DNA of 14,011 bases from Rhodoferax sp. (GTDB taxonomy: Bacteria > Pseudomonadota > Gammaproteobacteria > Burkholderiales > Burkholderiaceae_C): positions 1 to 14,011 of the forward strand of contig JAIPDA010000032.1 of the NCBI GenBank assembly GCA_021737905.1, in the 5' to 3' direction. Under the pieces are notes generated by a model. That model was not told where the DNA came from. It was given only the letters and a program-made list of their open reading frames with translations, and did no database searches. Positions within the stretch are counted from its first letter, which is position 1. Each line of letters begins with the position of its first letter. The position numbers were made by a program, and so were the translations under genes. This document shows, piece by piece, positions 1-7,076 of this stretch.

Positions 1-1
1 G

Positions 2-631
2 TTAGTCGAGTACTTTCTTCGGCTTGACGAGACCATGCTGCAGTTTGGCAACGCGCCCATAAGCGTGTTGGCCATCGCCTGCACCGGCTCTTCCTACCAA
101 TTGGGCCCTGCGAGAGAAGATGAGTTGTTTAGTAGCCTACACACACGGCTGGGGATACCGGTGACAAACTCGGCGCTGGCGGTAGTGGCGGCCCTCAAGA
201 GCCTAGGGACGCGGCGGATTGGGCTTGTGTCGCCGTACCCTCGCAGCCTCACCGAGCAAAGCGTGGCCTACTGGACTGCGCGCGGTCTGGAAGTGGTGGC
301 GGTGGCGGCGACCGAGACCTTGCCGGACACCGCCTTTCATCCGATCTACGCCATGTCGGCATCAATGACAGATGCTGCGATCGGCAAGCTTGAGAGCACG
401 TCAGGCTTGGAAGCTGTGGTCTTGCTGGGCACAGGTACGCCAACGTTGGGAGCGATCCTGCGACGTCCTCGGGTGGGGTGCGCTCCAGTGTTTTCCTGCA
501 ATATGGCCCTAGCTTGGCATAGTGTCGCGCTCCTGAGCTCTACTCAAGCGACACGGTCATCTGTGTTGATTGAGATGATCAGTGGAGTATGCTGGCGCGA
601 GGATTTTCTTAGGCGTCAAGGCAGTGCTTGA
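2..631 (+). CDS. Asp/Glu racemase / maleate isomerase / arylmalonate decarboxylase family protein (5' end outside window)
   Basis: The frame is open from the first bases of the window, so the ATG at position 35 is probably internal and roughly the first 30-40 residues of this ~240-residue family are missing. The visible protein has the family's first active-site region, AIACTGSS, at about residues 14-21 counted from that ATG, with the conserved cysteine. It then has the typical PVTNSALAVVAALKSLG helix region and RRIGLVSPY strand, and a second active-site region reading LLGTGTPTL where many relatives carry a second cysteine. Family members racemise amino acids or hydantoins, isomerise maleate to fumarate, or decarboxylate arylmalonates, all through enolate-type chemistry. 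Loss of the second cysteine argues against a classical two-base racemase. The gene converges on the TRAP permease gene, with only 15 bases between the stops. A role in the neighbouring catabolic pathway is inferred from context. The exact reaction is unknown. Confidence 0.75.
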   Translation, partial: LVEYFLRLDETMLQFGNAPISVLAIACTGSSYQLGPAREDELFSSLHTRLGIPVTNSALAVVAALKSLGTRRIGLVSPYPRSLTEQSVAYWTARGLEVVAVAATETLPDTAFHPIYAMSASMTDAAIGKLESTSGLEAVVLLGTGTPTLGAILRRPRVGCAPVFSCNMALAWHSVALLSSTQATRSSVLIEMISGVCWREDFLRRQGSA

Positions 632-646
632 GCATACGCACCCTCA

Positions 647-1954
647 TCAGAGCCAGCCCAGCGTCTTGGGCAGCCAAAGGGCAATGACTGGAAAGAGCAG
701 CAGGATAGCCAGCCGAATCATGTCGGCGCCGACGAAGGGCATGACCCCGCGGTAGATCGTGGTAAGCGGAATGTCCTTGGCAATGCCCTTGACTACGAAG
801 ACGTTGATGCCGATGGGCGGAATGATCATGCCCAGCTCGATCACCACGACATTGATGATGCCCCACCAGATCGGGTCATAGCCCATGCTTATTATGAGCG
901 GGTAGACGAAGGGCAGGGTGAGGATCATCAGCGCGATCTCATCGAAGAAGGCACCGCCGATTAAGTAAAGCACCATCAGCAGCGACAGTACCGCAAGGTT
1001 GGACCAGCCCAGGGCCTTGATGAAATCGATGACCGCGGCGGGCATGCCCGAGAGCGAGACGAAGTAGCCGAAGATGGATGCGCCGATGATCATGACGAAA
1101 ACTAGCCCGGTGCCCTTGGCGGTATCGCGTAAAGCCAGCAGGAAGTTGGACCAACCTAGGCGCCGACGCAGCAGTGTGATTAGAAACGCGAAGGTGACCC
1201 CAACAGACGCACCCTCCGTGACGGTGAACAGGCCAGAGTAGATGCCGATGCCAACGATGACCGCGAGCGTCAAGACGGCCCAGCATCCGCGCAGTGTGGC
1301 CATACGTTCGCGCCAGGTGGAAGCCATGCCGACCGGTGCGGCCTCGGGTCGCCAGATGACCACCGCCATGACTGCCAGCACGTAAAGCACCGTGGCCAGC
1401 AGGCCCGGGATCACCGAGGCGATGAAAAGCGCGATGATGGAGTTTTCCGTGAGGACGCCGTAGAGGATCAGTATTACCGACGGAGGGATGATGATACCCA
1501 GTGTGCCGCCCGCCGCGATGGTGCCGCTGGCTAACGATTTGGCATAGCCCCGTTTGAGCATTTCCGGCAAGGCGACTCGGGACATGGTGGCAGTGGTGGC
1601 GACGGCCGAGCCACACACTGCGCCGAAGCCTGCGCAGCTCCCGATGGTGGCGATGGCCAAGCCGCCGCGCCGGTGGCCGACGAAGGCTTGGAAAAGCATG
1701 TAGAGCTCCGAGGATAGCCCCCCAACGAAGGCAAGGTTGCCCATTAGAAGAAAAAGAGCTACGACGCCCAGACCCTCGTTGGCGATGGCGCTGGTGGGCT
1801 CGGTGGCGACCAGAGTCAGCGTGGGCTCCCAGCCGATGATCAAGCCGGTACCCACCAGCCCCGAGATGCCCATGGCGACGCCGATGGGTACATGAAGTAG
1901 GATGAGTGCAAAGAGCAGGGCCATGCCCAGCAGTCCGGTTTGGATTGGATCCAT
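647..1954 (-). CDS. dctM: TRAP transporter large permease subunit (DctM family)
   Basis: This 435-residue, very hydrophobic protein is the main translocation subunit of a TRAP (tripartite ATP-independent periplasmic) transporter. It imports an organic acid using an ion gradient. Family hallmarks are the GGTLGIIIPPSVILILYG segment in the middle and, near the C-terminus, a FFDEIALMILTLPFVYPLI helix followed by DPIWWGIINVVVIELGMIIPP. About 12 membrane segments fit the family's ITS-superfamily fold and usual length (~425 residues). The start chosen is the ATG encoding MDPIQTG, 44 bases after the dctQ stop. The frame is open 54 codons further upstream, but that stretch is arginine/proline-rich, overlaps dctQ in another frame and does not look like a DctM N-terminus. 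It is the last gene of the minus-strand catabolic operon. Confidence 0.93.
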   Translation of the reverse strand: MDPIQTGLLGMALLFALILLHVPIGVAMGISGLVGTGLIIGWEPTLTLVATEPTSAIANEGLGVVALFLLMGNLAFVGGLSSELYMLFQAFVGHRRGGLAIATIGSCAGFGAVCGSAVATTATMSRVALPEMLKRGYAKSLASGTIAAGGTLGIIIPPSVILILYGVLTENSIIALFIASVIPGLLATVLYVLAVMAVVIWRPEAAPVGMASTWRERMATLRGCWAVLTLAVIVGIGIYSGLFTVTEGASVGVTFAFLITLLRRRLGWSNFLLALRDTAKGTGLVFVMIIGASIFGYFVSLSGMPAAVIDFIKALGWSNLAVLSLLMVLYLIGGAFFDEIALMILTLPFVYPLIISMGYDPIWWGIINVVVIELGMIIPPIGINVFVVKGIAKDIPLTTIYRGVMPFVGADMIRLAILLLFPVIALWLPKTLGWL

Positions 1955-1998
1955 GCAGTTGTTCGATTTGGTAGGGCGGGGCGGTCGTTTGAAGGCGG

Positions 1999-2553
1999 TC
2001 AGTCGTCTGCCGGGGGCAGGCCGCGACGTCCGAAGGCCTCGGACCATGAACGCCAGACCACGAAACACTGGATGGGCACTGTCAAGGCGAGCAGGGCAGC
2101 GGTGCTCCACCACCAAGGCCAGATGGCCATCTCGATCGTGGCGCTGGTGCGGCCGCTGGACTTGAGCTCGATCACGAAGGCCCAGACCTGCCAGGCCAGC
2201 AGGCTGAAAAACCCCAGCGTGACGGTAGCGCCAATTGCCTCGACGACGCTGGCCTTGCGCCCGCCCAGCATCGAGCCAACGAAGCGTATGGTGATGTTGT
2301 TACGGTGAAGCAGGCCCGCAGGGAAGCAGGTGGCGATAGCCACGGCCAGCACCACGTCGACGAAGTCGGCATAGCCGCTCAGTCGTGGCCAGAACATGTA
2401 GCGGGCCAGTCCGTCCCAGGTGGTGAGGATGGCGATGATGCACAGCCCGATGAACCCCACGATGGCGATCCAGCGCGACCAGCGGTCCAGGCGGTCCAGG
2501 ATGGGGTCCGCTGGACCGTGGACTAGAGCAAATCCGGTATCGGCCGCGCTCAT
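1999..2553 (-). CDS. dctQ: TRAP transporter small permease subunit (DctQ family)
   Basis: This 184-residue membrane protein has four predicted transmembrane helices, at about residues 27-46, 62-80, 103-127 and 145-167. That is the standard topology of the DctQ subunit, which pairs with DctM in the inner membrane. The segment around residues 46-61 (WDGLARYMFWPRLSGY) followed by a conserved hydrophobic stretch, and the HRNNITIRF motif at 83-91, match the family, where a similar R-x-H-I/N-x-I/V pattern is common. Its ATG overlaps the dctP stop by 4 bases (ATGA), so translation of the two is probably coupled. DctM follows 44 bases downstream. Sequence similarity is usually low in this family, but the position between dctP and dctM makes the call secure. 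Confidence 0.9.
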   Translation of the reverse strand: MSAADTGFALVHGPADPILDRLDRWSRWIAIVGFIGLCIIAILTTWDGLARYMFWPRLSGYADFVDVVLAVAIATCFPAGLLHRNNITIRFVGSMLGGRKASVVEAIGATVTLGFFSLLAWQVWAFVIELKSSGRTSATIEMAIWPWWWSTAALLALTVPIQCFVVWRSWSEAFGRRGLPPADD

Positions 2554-3569
2554 TTGCCGGCGCGCAGGGTCTTGAGCTGGGCCTGAATTTCCGCCATCAA
2601 GGGCTTACCGTTGGGCATCTTATCGGCCCACCACTGCTGCACCGCCTGGTTGCGCGGCTCCCAGCTAGCCATCTGAGCGGCGGTAGGCACCGCGGATTTC
2701 ACGCGGCCCTCGGTCTTGAGTTCCTGGTGTATCTGCTGGCCAGCTTCCTCATAGGCCTTGCCGCCGATGACGGCCGAAGCTTCGCCCCCGCGGGCGATCA
2801 TGGCGGCCTTCGCATCGTCGGGCAAGCGAGCCCAAGTGCGTTCGTTGACCAACAGCAGGAAGGGAATGACGCCCATGGGGATGCGAAAATCCTGGTTGAT
2901 GAGCCCGAGGGACTTGTATGTCTTCATGCCAGTGGCGCCCTGAATCGCGCCGTCTAGGGTGCCGCGGTTGAGCATCTCGTTCATATCAGGGCTGTCCATG
3001 GTTTCGGCGCTTGCGCCGAAACTCTCCAGCCATTTGGCATGGACTGCACCGGGCGAGCGGATCTTCTTGTTACGCAGGTCTTCAAGCCCGTTGATCGGCT
3101 GGCGCATCCACAAGGACATGGGCTCAGTGGAAAAAATTGTAACGGCCCGCACGCCGTCGAAGCCCTTGAGCAGGTTCTTCTCGTACAGGCGCCAAGCTAC
3201 TATGCCGGCTTCTACCCCATCATGGAACAGGTTAGGCAGCTCGAACACCTGCATCTCGGGAAACTGGCCCGGGGTGTAGCCTGGCAGCACCCAGGCGATG
3301 TCGGCCACGCCGTTTTTCACTAGCTCGAACTGCTTGAAGGCGTCCTTGCCCAGAGTGCCGCCCCAGAAACCTTGCAGCTTGACCTTACCCCCGAGGTCGC
3401 GATCGACCGCGGCCATCCAGGGCTTGATGACCCGGCTAACTCCGAAGGATTGTTCAGGCACGAATGCCGCTACGCGTAAGGCCGCTTGCGCATGGGCGTT
3501 CAGGCCCAGGGCGCTTAGGGCGGTGGTGGCTAGGCCGGACTGAACCAGGGTGCGTCGTGTGATCTTCAT
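2550..3569 (-). CDS. dctP: TRAP transporter substrate-binding protein (DctP family), probably Tat-exported
   Basis: This 339-residue periplasmic solute receptor captures the substrate and delivers it to DctQM. The N-terminus reads MKITRRTLVQSG, then a hydrophobic stretch and an AHA-QA cleavage site near residue 27. The paired arginines make it a likely twin-arginine (Tat) signal. The mature protein shows the DctP fold pattern: a FELVKNGVADIAW segment at about 81-93, a LPNLF motif, and KKIRSPG at 168-174. In KKIRSPG, Arg171 is the likely equivalent of the conserved arginine that binds the substrate carboxylate in characterised DctP proteins. That arginine suggests an acid substrate but does not identify it. 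A strong Shine-Dalgarno sequence lies 6 bases before the ATG. The gene follows the aldehyde dehydrogenase gene by 52 bases and overlaps dctQ by 4. Confidence 0.92.
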   Translation of the reverse strand: MKITRRTLVQSGLATTALSALGLNAHAQAALRVAAFVPEQSFGVSRVIKPWMAAVDRDLGGKVKLQGFWGGTLGKDAFKQFELVKNGVADIAWVLPGYTPGQFPEMQVFELPNLFHDGVEAGIVAWRLYEKNLLKGFDGVRAVTIFSTEPMSLWMRQPINGLEDLRNKKIRSPGAVHAKWLESFGASAETMDSPDMNEMLNRGTLDGAIQGATGMKTYKSLGLINQDFRIPMGVIPFLLLVNERTWARLPDDAKAAMIARGGEASAVIGGKAYEEAGQQIHQELKTEGRVKSAVPTAAQMASWEPRNQAVQQWWADKMPNGKPLMAEIQAQLKTLRAGK

Positions 3570-3575
3570 TGGAGT

Positions 3576-3581
3576 CTCCTC
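3576..3581 (-). promoter_or_regulatory. Strong ribosome binding site of the TRAP receptor gene
   Basis: On the minus strand this reads GAGGAG, 6 bases before the ATG of dctP. It is the clearest Shine-Dalgarno sequence in the catabolic operon. The genes on either side (aldehyde dehydrogenase, dctQ) have weak sites or depend on overlap. That fits the common need for more periplasmic receptor than membrane subunit, although this is inference. Confidence 0.75.
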
Positions 3582-3621
3582 ATCGATAGTGAAAGCGCAG
3601 CGCGCTCAAAACGAAGCCACC

Positions 3622-5112
3622 CTAGACGCCAAGCCTGCGCAGGGGGTGCGCACGAGTCGGAACCGTAATGGCCTTTTCCTCGGTAAAAAACGTTTCGCAG
3701 GCGGTACCGCTTTGGCGGCCCACGCCCGAGTTCTTGAAGCCGCCGAAGGGTGCGCGCAGCTCGCGCATCATCGGGGTGTTGACCCAGACCACGCCAGTGC
3801 GCAATCCCTCGGTCATGAGCGTGACGGTGGGCAGGTGGTCGGACCAGACATAGCTGACCAACCCGAATTCTGAGTCGTTAGCGATGGCCAGCGCCTCGTC
3901 TTCAGTGTCGAAGGAGAGCAGCGTGGCGAAGGGTCCGAAGATTTCCTGTCGCGCTACGCTGCAGCGGTTGTCCGGGGCGAGTACGGCGGTCGGCTGTACG
4001 TAGTAGCCCGAGCCAAAACCGCCGGCGGGCTGGCCGCCGGCGAGCAGAGTGCAGCCTTCGGCAGGCGCCTGCTGTGCAAACTGCAGCACCCGGTTCATCT
4101 GCGCACGCGAGGCCAGCGGCCCGAGCTCGGTGCAATCGGCCATCGGGTCGCCCAGGCGCAGCGCCCGGGCCCGGGCCACGAAGCGGGCCATGAAGTCGTC
4201 CAGGATACAGCGCTCCACGAGGATGCGCGAGCCAGCCAGGCACTGCTGGCCGTTGTTTGAAAAAATGCCGAGCAAGGCGCCATCGAGCGCGCGGTCCAGG
4301 TCGGCCGACGCGAAGATGATGTTGGCCGACTTACCGCCCAGCTCCAGAGTGCAGGGCACCAGATTCTGTGCGGCGGAAGCCATGATGTGGCGGCCGGTCT
4401 CGGTTCCGCCGGTGAAGCTCACGCGGTTGATCTCGGGGTGGGTGACCAGTGCCTGGCCAGTGACCGGCCCACGGCCGTTGACCAAGTTGACCACGCCGGG
4501 CGGCAGCCCAGCCTCACACAGCAGCTCGATCATGCGGGCCACGGCCAGCGGCGACTGCTCAGAGGGCTTGACCACACAGGTGTTGCCGAAGGCGATAGAG
4601 CTGGCGATCTGCATGGACGATAGCGCCAGGGGCGCGTTCCATGGGGCGATCAGCGCTGCCACCCCGACCGGTTCGCGCATCACCGTGGTGGTGTAGCCCT
4701 GCGTCTGCCGGTAGACCGCATCGCTGCTCTGGCCGATATAGTCGGCGAAGAAGGAAAAGTTCAGGGCGGCGCGGCGCAGGTGGCGCTGCTCGATCTCGCG
4801 CATCACGATGCCGGTGTTCAGGCACTCGAGGTAGGCCAGCTCTGGCGCGTTCTGAAGCAGCACTTGGTGGATCGAGCGCAGGACCGCCTGCCGCTCATCG
4901 ACGCTCATGCGCGGCCAAGGCCCTTGCTCGAAGGCCCGGCGTGAGCCCGTCACGGCCAGGCCGACTTCGTCGGCCTGCGCCTCAGAGAATTCGCTGACGG
5001 TATGGTCCGTGGCCGGGTTCAGTATAGGTAGCCGAGTGCCTGTGCCGAGGTGAGGCTGGCCGTCGATGAAGCTGCCGATGCAGACGGGGACCTTAAAGTC
5101 GGTGGTGCTCAT
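3622..5112 (-). CDS. NAD(P)-dependent aldehyde dehydrogenase, HpaE/hydroxymuconate-semialdehyde type
   Basis: This complete 496-residue member of the aldehyde dehydrogenase superfamily oxidises an aldehyde to the acid with NAD(P)+. Visible landmarks are APWNAP with Asn159, cofactor-binding KPSEQSP with Lys182, the FTGGTETG loop at 233-240, ELGGKS with general-base Glu258, the GQQCLAGSR loop with nucleophile Cys291, and EIFGPF with Glu390. All catalytic residues are present. The C-terminal part, with RELRAPFGGFKNSGVGR and an ending in HPLRRLGV, resembles 5-carboxymethyl-2-hydroxymuconate semialdehyde dehydrogenase (HpaE/HpcC) from memory of that family. A ring-cleavage semialdehyde is therefore a reasonable but unproven substrate. 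No ring-cleavage dioxygenase is visible in this window. The gene starts 16 bases after the monooxygenase stop and is followed by the TRAP receptor gene, so all are probably co-transcribed. Confidence 0.93.
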   Translation of the reverse strand: MSTTDFKVPVCIGSFIDGQPHLGTGTRLPILNPATDHTVSEFSEAQADEVGLAVTGSRRAFEQGPWPRMSVDERQAVLRSIHQVLLQNAPELAYLECLNTGIVMREIEQRHLRRAALNFSFFADYIGQSSDAVYRQTQGYTTTVMREPVGVAALIAPWNAPLALSSMQIASSIAFGNTCVVKPSEQSPLAVARMIELLCEAGLPPGVVNLVNGRGPVTGQALVTHPEINRVSFTGGTETGRHIMASAAQNLVPCTLELGGKSANIIFASADLDRALDGALLGIFSNNGQQCLAGSRILVERCILDDFMARFVARARALRLGDPMADCTELGPLASRAQMNRVLQFAQQAPAEGCTLLAGGQPAGGFGSGYYVQPTAVLAPDNRCSVARQEIFGPFATLLSFDTEDEALAIANDSEFGLVSYVWSDHLPTVTLMTEGLRTGVVWVNTPMMRELRAPFGGFKNSGVGRQSGTACETFFTEEKAITVPTRAHPLRRLGV

Positions 5113-5128
5113 TGGGTGCGGCGGCGTG

Positions 5129-6319
5129 TCAGGCCAGGGCCTTAGCCTTTGCCAGGCCTTCTAGCATGGAAGTGCGGCGCAGGTAATCGTACGCGCGCTG
5201 AGGGTCATCCGCCAGGGCCTGCAGTTCCGCAAGCGACTGGCGGCGCTGCTCAAGTCCCTGCAACTGCATGCGCGAATGGTTCTTGTCGGCCTGACCGATG
5301 ATGTCGTCGCGCACTACCGGTAGCCTTTGGCGCTCATACCCATCAAGCACCGCATCGGGCGCGCCATTGAGGCGCTGCACAAGCAGATCCGCGAGGCAGA
5401 ACGCATCATGGATACCGCCATTCATGCCCATCCCACCTTTTGGGTTGTTCAGGTGCGCCGCGTCGCCCGCGATCAGCAGACGATTCAGGCGCCAGCGCGA
5501 CGCTAGCCGCTTGTGGACTCGGTAGGGCCTAATCTCGGCCAGATCGAAGGGCCCGGCATCGGGAAAAAGCTCTTGCAGTCGCCGCTGGATGCGCTTGGGC
5601 TGGGCCTCCGCTTCCAACGGCTGGCCCGAGGTCGGGTGCAGGCTGATGCGCCAGAGGTTTGGCAAGTGCAGTAAGCTGTAATTGCCCGAGTCCTGCCAGA
5701 TGTAATTGACACCCGCGAGGTCGGGCAGCAACCCGTCGAAATCAAAGGGCGTGGTTACCAGTAAATTGATGTCAGGATAGACGCTGCCTTCAAAGCTAGC
5801 CCCTATCGCCTTTCGCACGATGCTGTGCGCGCCATCGCAGCCGACGAGGTAGTCGCACTCAAGGCGCTCGCCGCTGCCGGCGAGCGTGACCCATGCGCGG
5901 TTCAGCACCTGCCCCACAGATTCGACAGTAACGCCACGAAGCATTGTCACCTGCGGAAGGGTCAGCAAGCGACGCTCGAGTTCCTCGGAAAGCACCAACT
6001 GTTCGCATTGAAGCCGATACGGGTGCCCCGTGTCGTCGCGAAGGACGGAAAGATCGAAGGTAACGTGCTCGCCGCCTTCGTGCAGGCGTATCTGCCAGCT
6101 CGGGGTGATCCTTCCCTTGTCGATCAAGACCTGAGTAATACCCGAAGGCGCAAGTAAATCTAAAGTCGGCGGGTGGAAGGTGGAAGCTCGCAACTGACGA
6201 GACACCTGCGCCTCAGACTCCAGAACGGTCACGTTCACACCTTGAAGAGCCGCCTGATGGGCCAACGTGAGTCCGACTGGGCCTGCACCCATAATGATGA
6301 TGTGTTCGCTAGGATACAT
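5129..6319 (-). CDS. FAD-dependent aromatic-ring monooxygenase (PheA/TfdB/UbiH-type)
   Basis: This 396-residue class A flavoprotein monooxygenase probably hydroxylates an aromatic or heteroaromatic ring with NAD(P)H and O2. It shows the three fingerprints of the family: the Rossmann GAGPVG motif at 11-16 followed by Glu34 at the end of the second strand, the DG motif in CDGAHSIVRK at about 161-170, and the GD motif GDAAHLNNPKGGMGMNGG at about 285-302. The length matches single-domain members. There is no thioredoxin-like C-terminal domain as in the longer phenol/MhpA-type enzymes. The start chosen is the ATG encoding MYPSEHII, which puts the nucleotide-binding strand at the very N-terminus as is usual. 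The frame remains open about 26 codons upstream without family-like sequence. It is the first gene of the operon. The substrate is not determinable from this window. Confidence 0.88.
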   Translation of the reverse strand: MYPSEHIIIMGAGPVGLTLAHQAALQGVNVTVLESEAQVSRQLRASTFHPPTLDLLAPSGITQVLIDKGRITPSWQIRLHEGGEHVTFDLSVLRDDTGHPYRLQCEQLVLSEELERRLLTLPQVTMLRGVTVESVGQVLNRAWVTLAGSGERLECDYLVGCDGAHSIVRKAIGASFEGSVYPDINLLVTTPFDFDGLLPDLAGVNYIWQDSGNYSLLHLPNLWRISLHPTSGQPLEAEAQPKRIQRRLQELFPDAGPFDLAEIRPYRVHKRLASRWRLNRLLIAGDAAHLNNPKGGMGMNGGIHDAFCLADLLVQRLNGAPDAVLDGYERQRLPVVRDDIIGQADKNHSRMQLQGLEQRRQSLAELQALADDPQRAYDYLRRTSMLEGLAKAKALA

Positions 6320-6480
6320 TATGGAAGGCGGTATGACGACAATACATCGTTTGAGTTTATTATTGAGTGTAAATTCAGCGGCAGAATCTGCAACCACACA
6401 AACCCTAACTATGGCTCACTAAAAAGGGTGCACCAGGTTAAAGACAAGTTTTTGTTCATCTTTTACCTCAAGGAGTCAAG
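6320..6480 (-). promoter_or_regulatory. Probable promoter/operator region of the catabolic operon
   Basis: This stretch of about 160 bases upstream of the monooxygenase gene is richer in A and T than the genes around it and holds no convincing gene. It must contain the leader of the five-gene minus-strand operon, and possibly the promoter of the short plus-strand frame starting at 6481. On the minus strand a TTGCAG ... TACACT pair with 16-base spacing is a weak sigma-70 candidate. An 11-base palindrome, GCAGAATCTGC, at 6381-6391 overlaps the TTGCAG box and could be part of an operator. All of this is pattern matching without experimental or comparative support. Confidence 0.35.
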
Positions 6481-6567
6481 GTGAACACGAAATCTAATCC
6501 ACCCAAGGCCTCTGCTGAGCAGGAGTGTTGGCGCTGTTCTAAATTCCTAAAAAGCAATGCCGGTTGA
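6481..6567 (+). pseudogene. Short plus-strand frame with good ribosome binding site, possibly the cut 5' end of a divergent regulator
   Basis: A GTG codon preceded by AAGGAG at the right distance opens a frame of 28 codons (VNTKSNPPKASAEQE...) that stops at 6565-6567. The first ~15 residues look like the polar N-terminal tail often found before a helix-turn-helix domain. The remaining residues lie in what may be insertion-sequence DNA. The position, divergent from a catabolic operon, is where a pathway regulator usually sits. The reading as a truncated regulator is therefore inference from position and translation signals only. It could equally be a chance frame. Confidence 0.3.
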
Positions 6568-6624
6568 AGATTGACCACCAGTCCTCACTTTACAAGCACA
6601 AGTCAATGGGTGGTCTGCTTGGCT
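6526..6624. mobile_element. Possible remnant of an IS21-like terminal region
   Basis: The segment begins TGTTGGCGCTGTTC and contains CGGTTGAAGATTGACCACC, a pattern recalling the multiple terminal repeats of IS21-family elements. A GACCACC copy at 6573-6579 faces an inverted GGTGGTC copy at 6609-6615. No IS21 transposase (istA/istB) sequence is present in the window. The call rests on remembered family patterns and is tentative. Confidence 0.25.
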
Positions 6625-6733
6625 GGGGGGTGTACTGAATTTTGTGTAAACGGTCTAATGGTAGGAAACTGCCAAAGTTCTTAAAGGAAGAGAAATGGCC
6701 GTAAACAACGAACTGATAGACCGCCTGTTGACG
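6625..6733 (+). mobile_element. Truncated left end of an IS256-like insertion sequence
   Basis: The sequence from about 6625, GGGGGTGTACTGAATTTTGT and onward through GTAAACGGTC, resembles the terminal inverted repeat of IS256-family elements. At 6695 an ATG preceded by AAAGGAAGAG encodes MAVNNELIDRLLT, which matches the typical N-terminus of transposases in this family. After codon 13 the frame runs into unrelated sequence and stops at 6758-6760. The rest of the transposase (about 400 residues in the family) and the right end are absent, so the element is dead. The break near 6733 joins directly to the receptor fragment that follows. The right border is approximate. Confidence 0.6.
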
Positions 6734-6744
6734 TGGGTTCGAGC

Positions 6745-7059
6745 CTCATCAGCCATGTGACTGGAGATGCACGCAGCAAAACCTTCCCGGCTGTGCCGAC
6801 CTTGACTGAAGTTGTGCCAGGCGTTGTTGGTGGCGCTTGGTTTGGTATTTCGGCACCGGCTCGCCTGCCTGCAAACATCGCACTGCGTTTACAAATTGAA
6901 ATTCAGTCCATCGTCAGTGCCCCAGACATTCAAGTGCGCCTGAGCGAACTCGGCATGACGCCGATGCCCTTGGTTGGCGAAGAATTTTTAGCCTTTATTC
7001 AAGCGGAAAACCGCAGATGGGGGCCGCTCATCAAAGCGGGCAAGATAACGGTGGAGTAA
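6745..7059 (+). pseudogene. C-terminal fragment of a Bug-family (tripartite tricarboxylate transporter) solute receptor
   Basis: About 100 residues match the end of Bug/TctC-type periplasmic receptors: VTGDARSKTFPAVPTLTEV, then GAWFGISAPARLPANIALRL, a SAPDIQVRLSELGM segment, and EEFLAFIQAENRRWGPLIK before the stop. These correspond to the last third of a protein normally about 320-330 residues long. The signal peptide and first domain are missing. Upstream lies the truncated IS256-like end, with the junction between about 6732 and 6757. A GTG at 6733 could in principle start translation, but it has no ribosome binding site and the product would lack half the binding fold. I read it as a decayed gene cut by insertion-sequence activity. 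Confidence 0.8.
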
Positions 7060-7076
7060 CTGAAACGGCGTTTCAG
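7060..7076. repeat. Short inverted repeat between convergent genes
   Basis: CTGAAACGGCGTTTCAG is an almost perfect palindrome directly after the receptor-fragment stop and 11 bases before the stop of the convergent metallopeptidase gene. It could form a 6-base stem with a 5-base loop in either transcript. No T-run follows on either strand, so it is at best a weak intrinsic terminator. Confidence 0.35.

Noticed and set aside
939..1616. A 225-codon minus-strand frame inside dctM in another reading frame
   Set aside because: It overlaps a clear TRAP permease gene. The His/Arg-rich product looks like out-of-frame translation.
1955..2116. Upstream extension of dctM by 54 codons
   Set aside because: The extension overlaps dctQ, is rich in Arg and Pro, and does not resemble a DctM N-terminus. 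MDPIQTG is the natural start.
6320..6397. Upstream extension of the monooxygenase by 26 codons
   Set aside because: The family's nucleotide-binding strand starts right after MYPSEH. The extra residues have no family match and lie in AT-rich upstream DNA.
7060..7076. Inverted repeat as a bidirectional intrinsic terminator
   Set aside because: The stem is short once a realistic loop is allowed and there is no T-run on either side, so it is listed only as a repeat.
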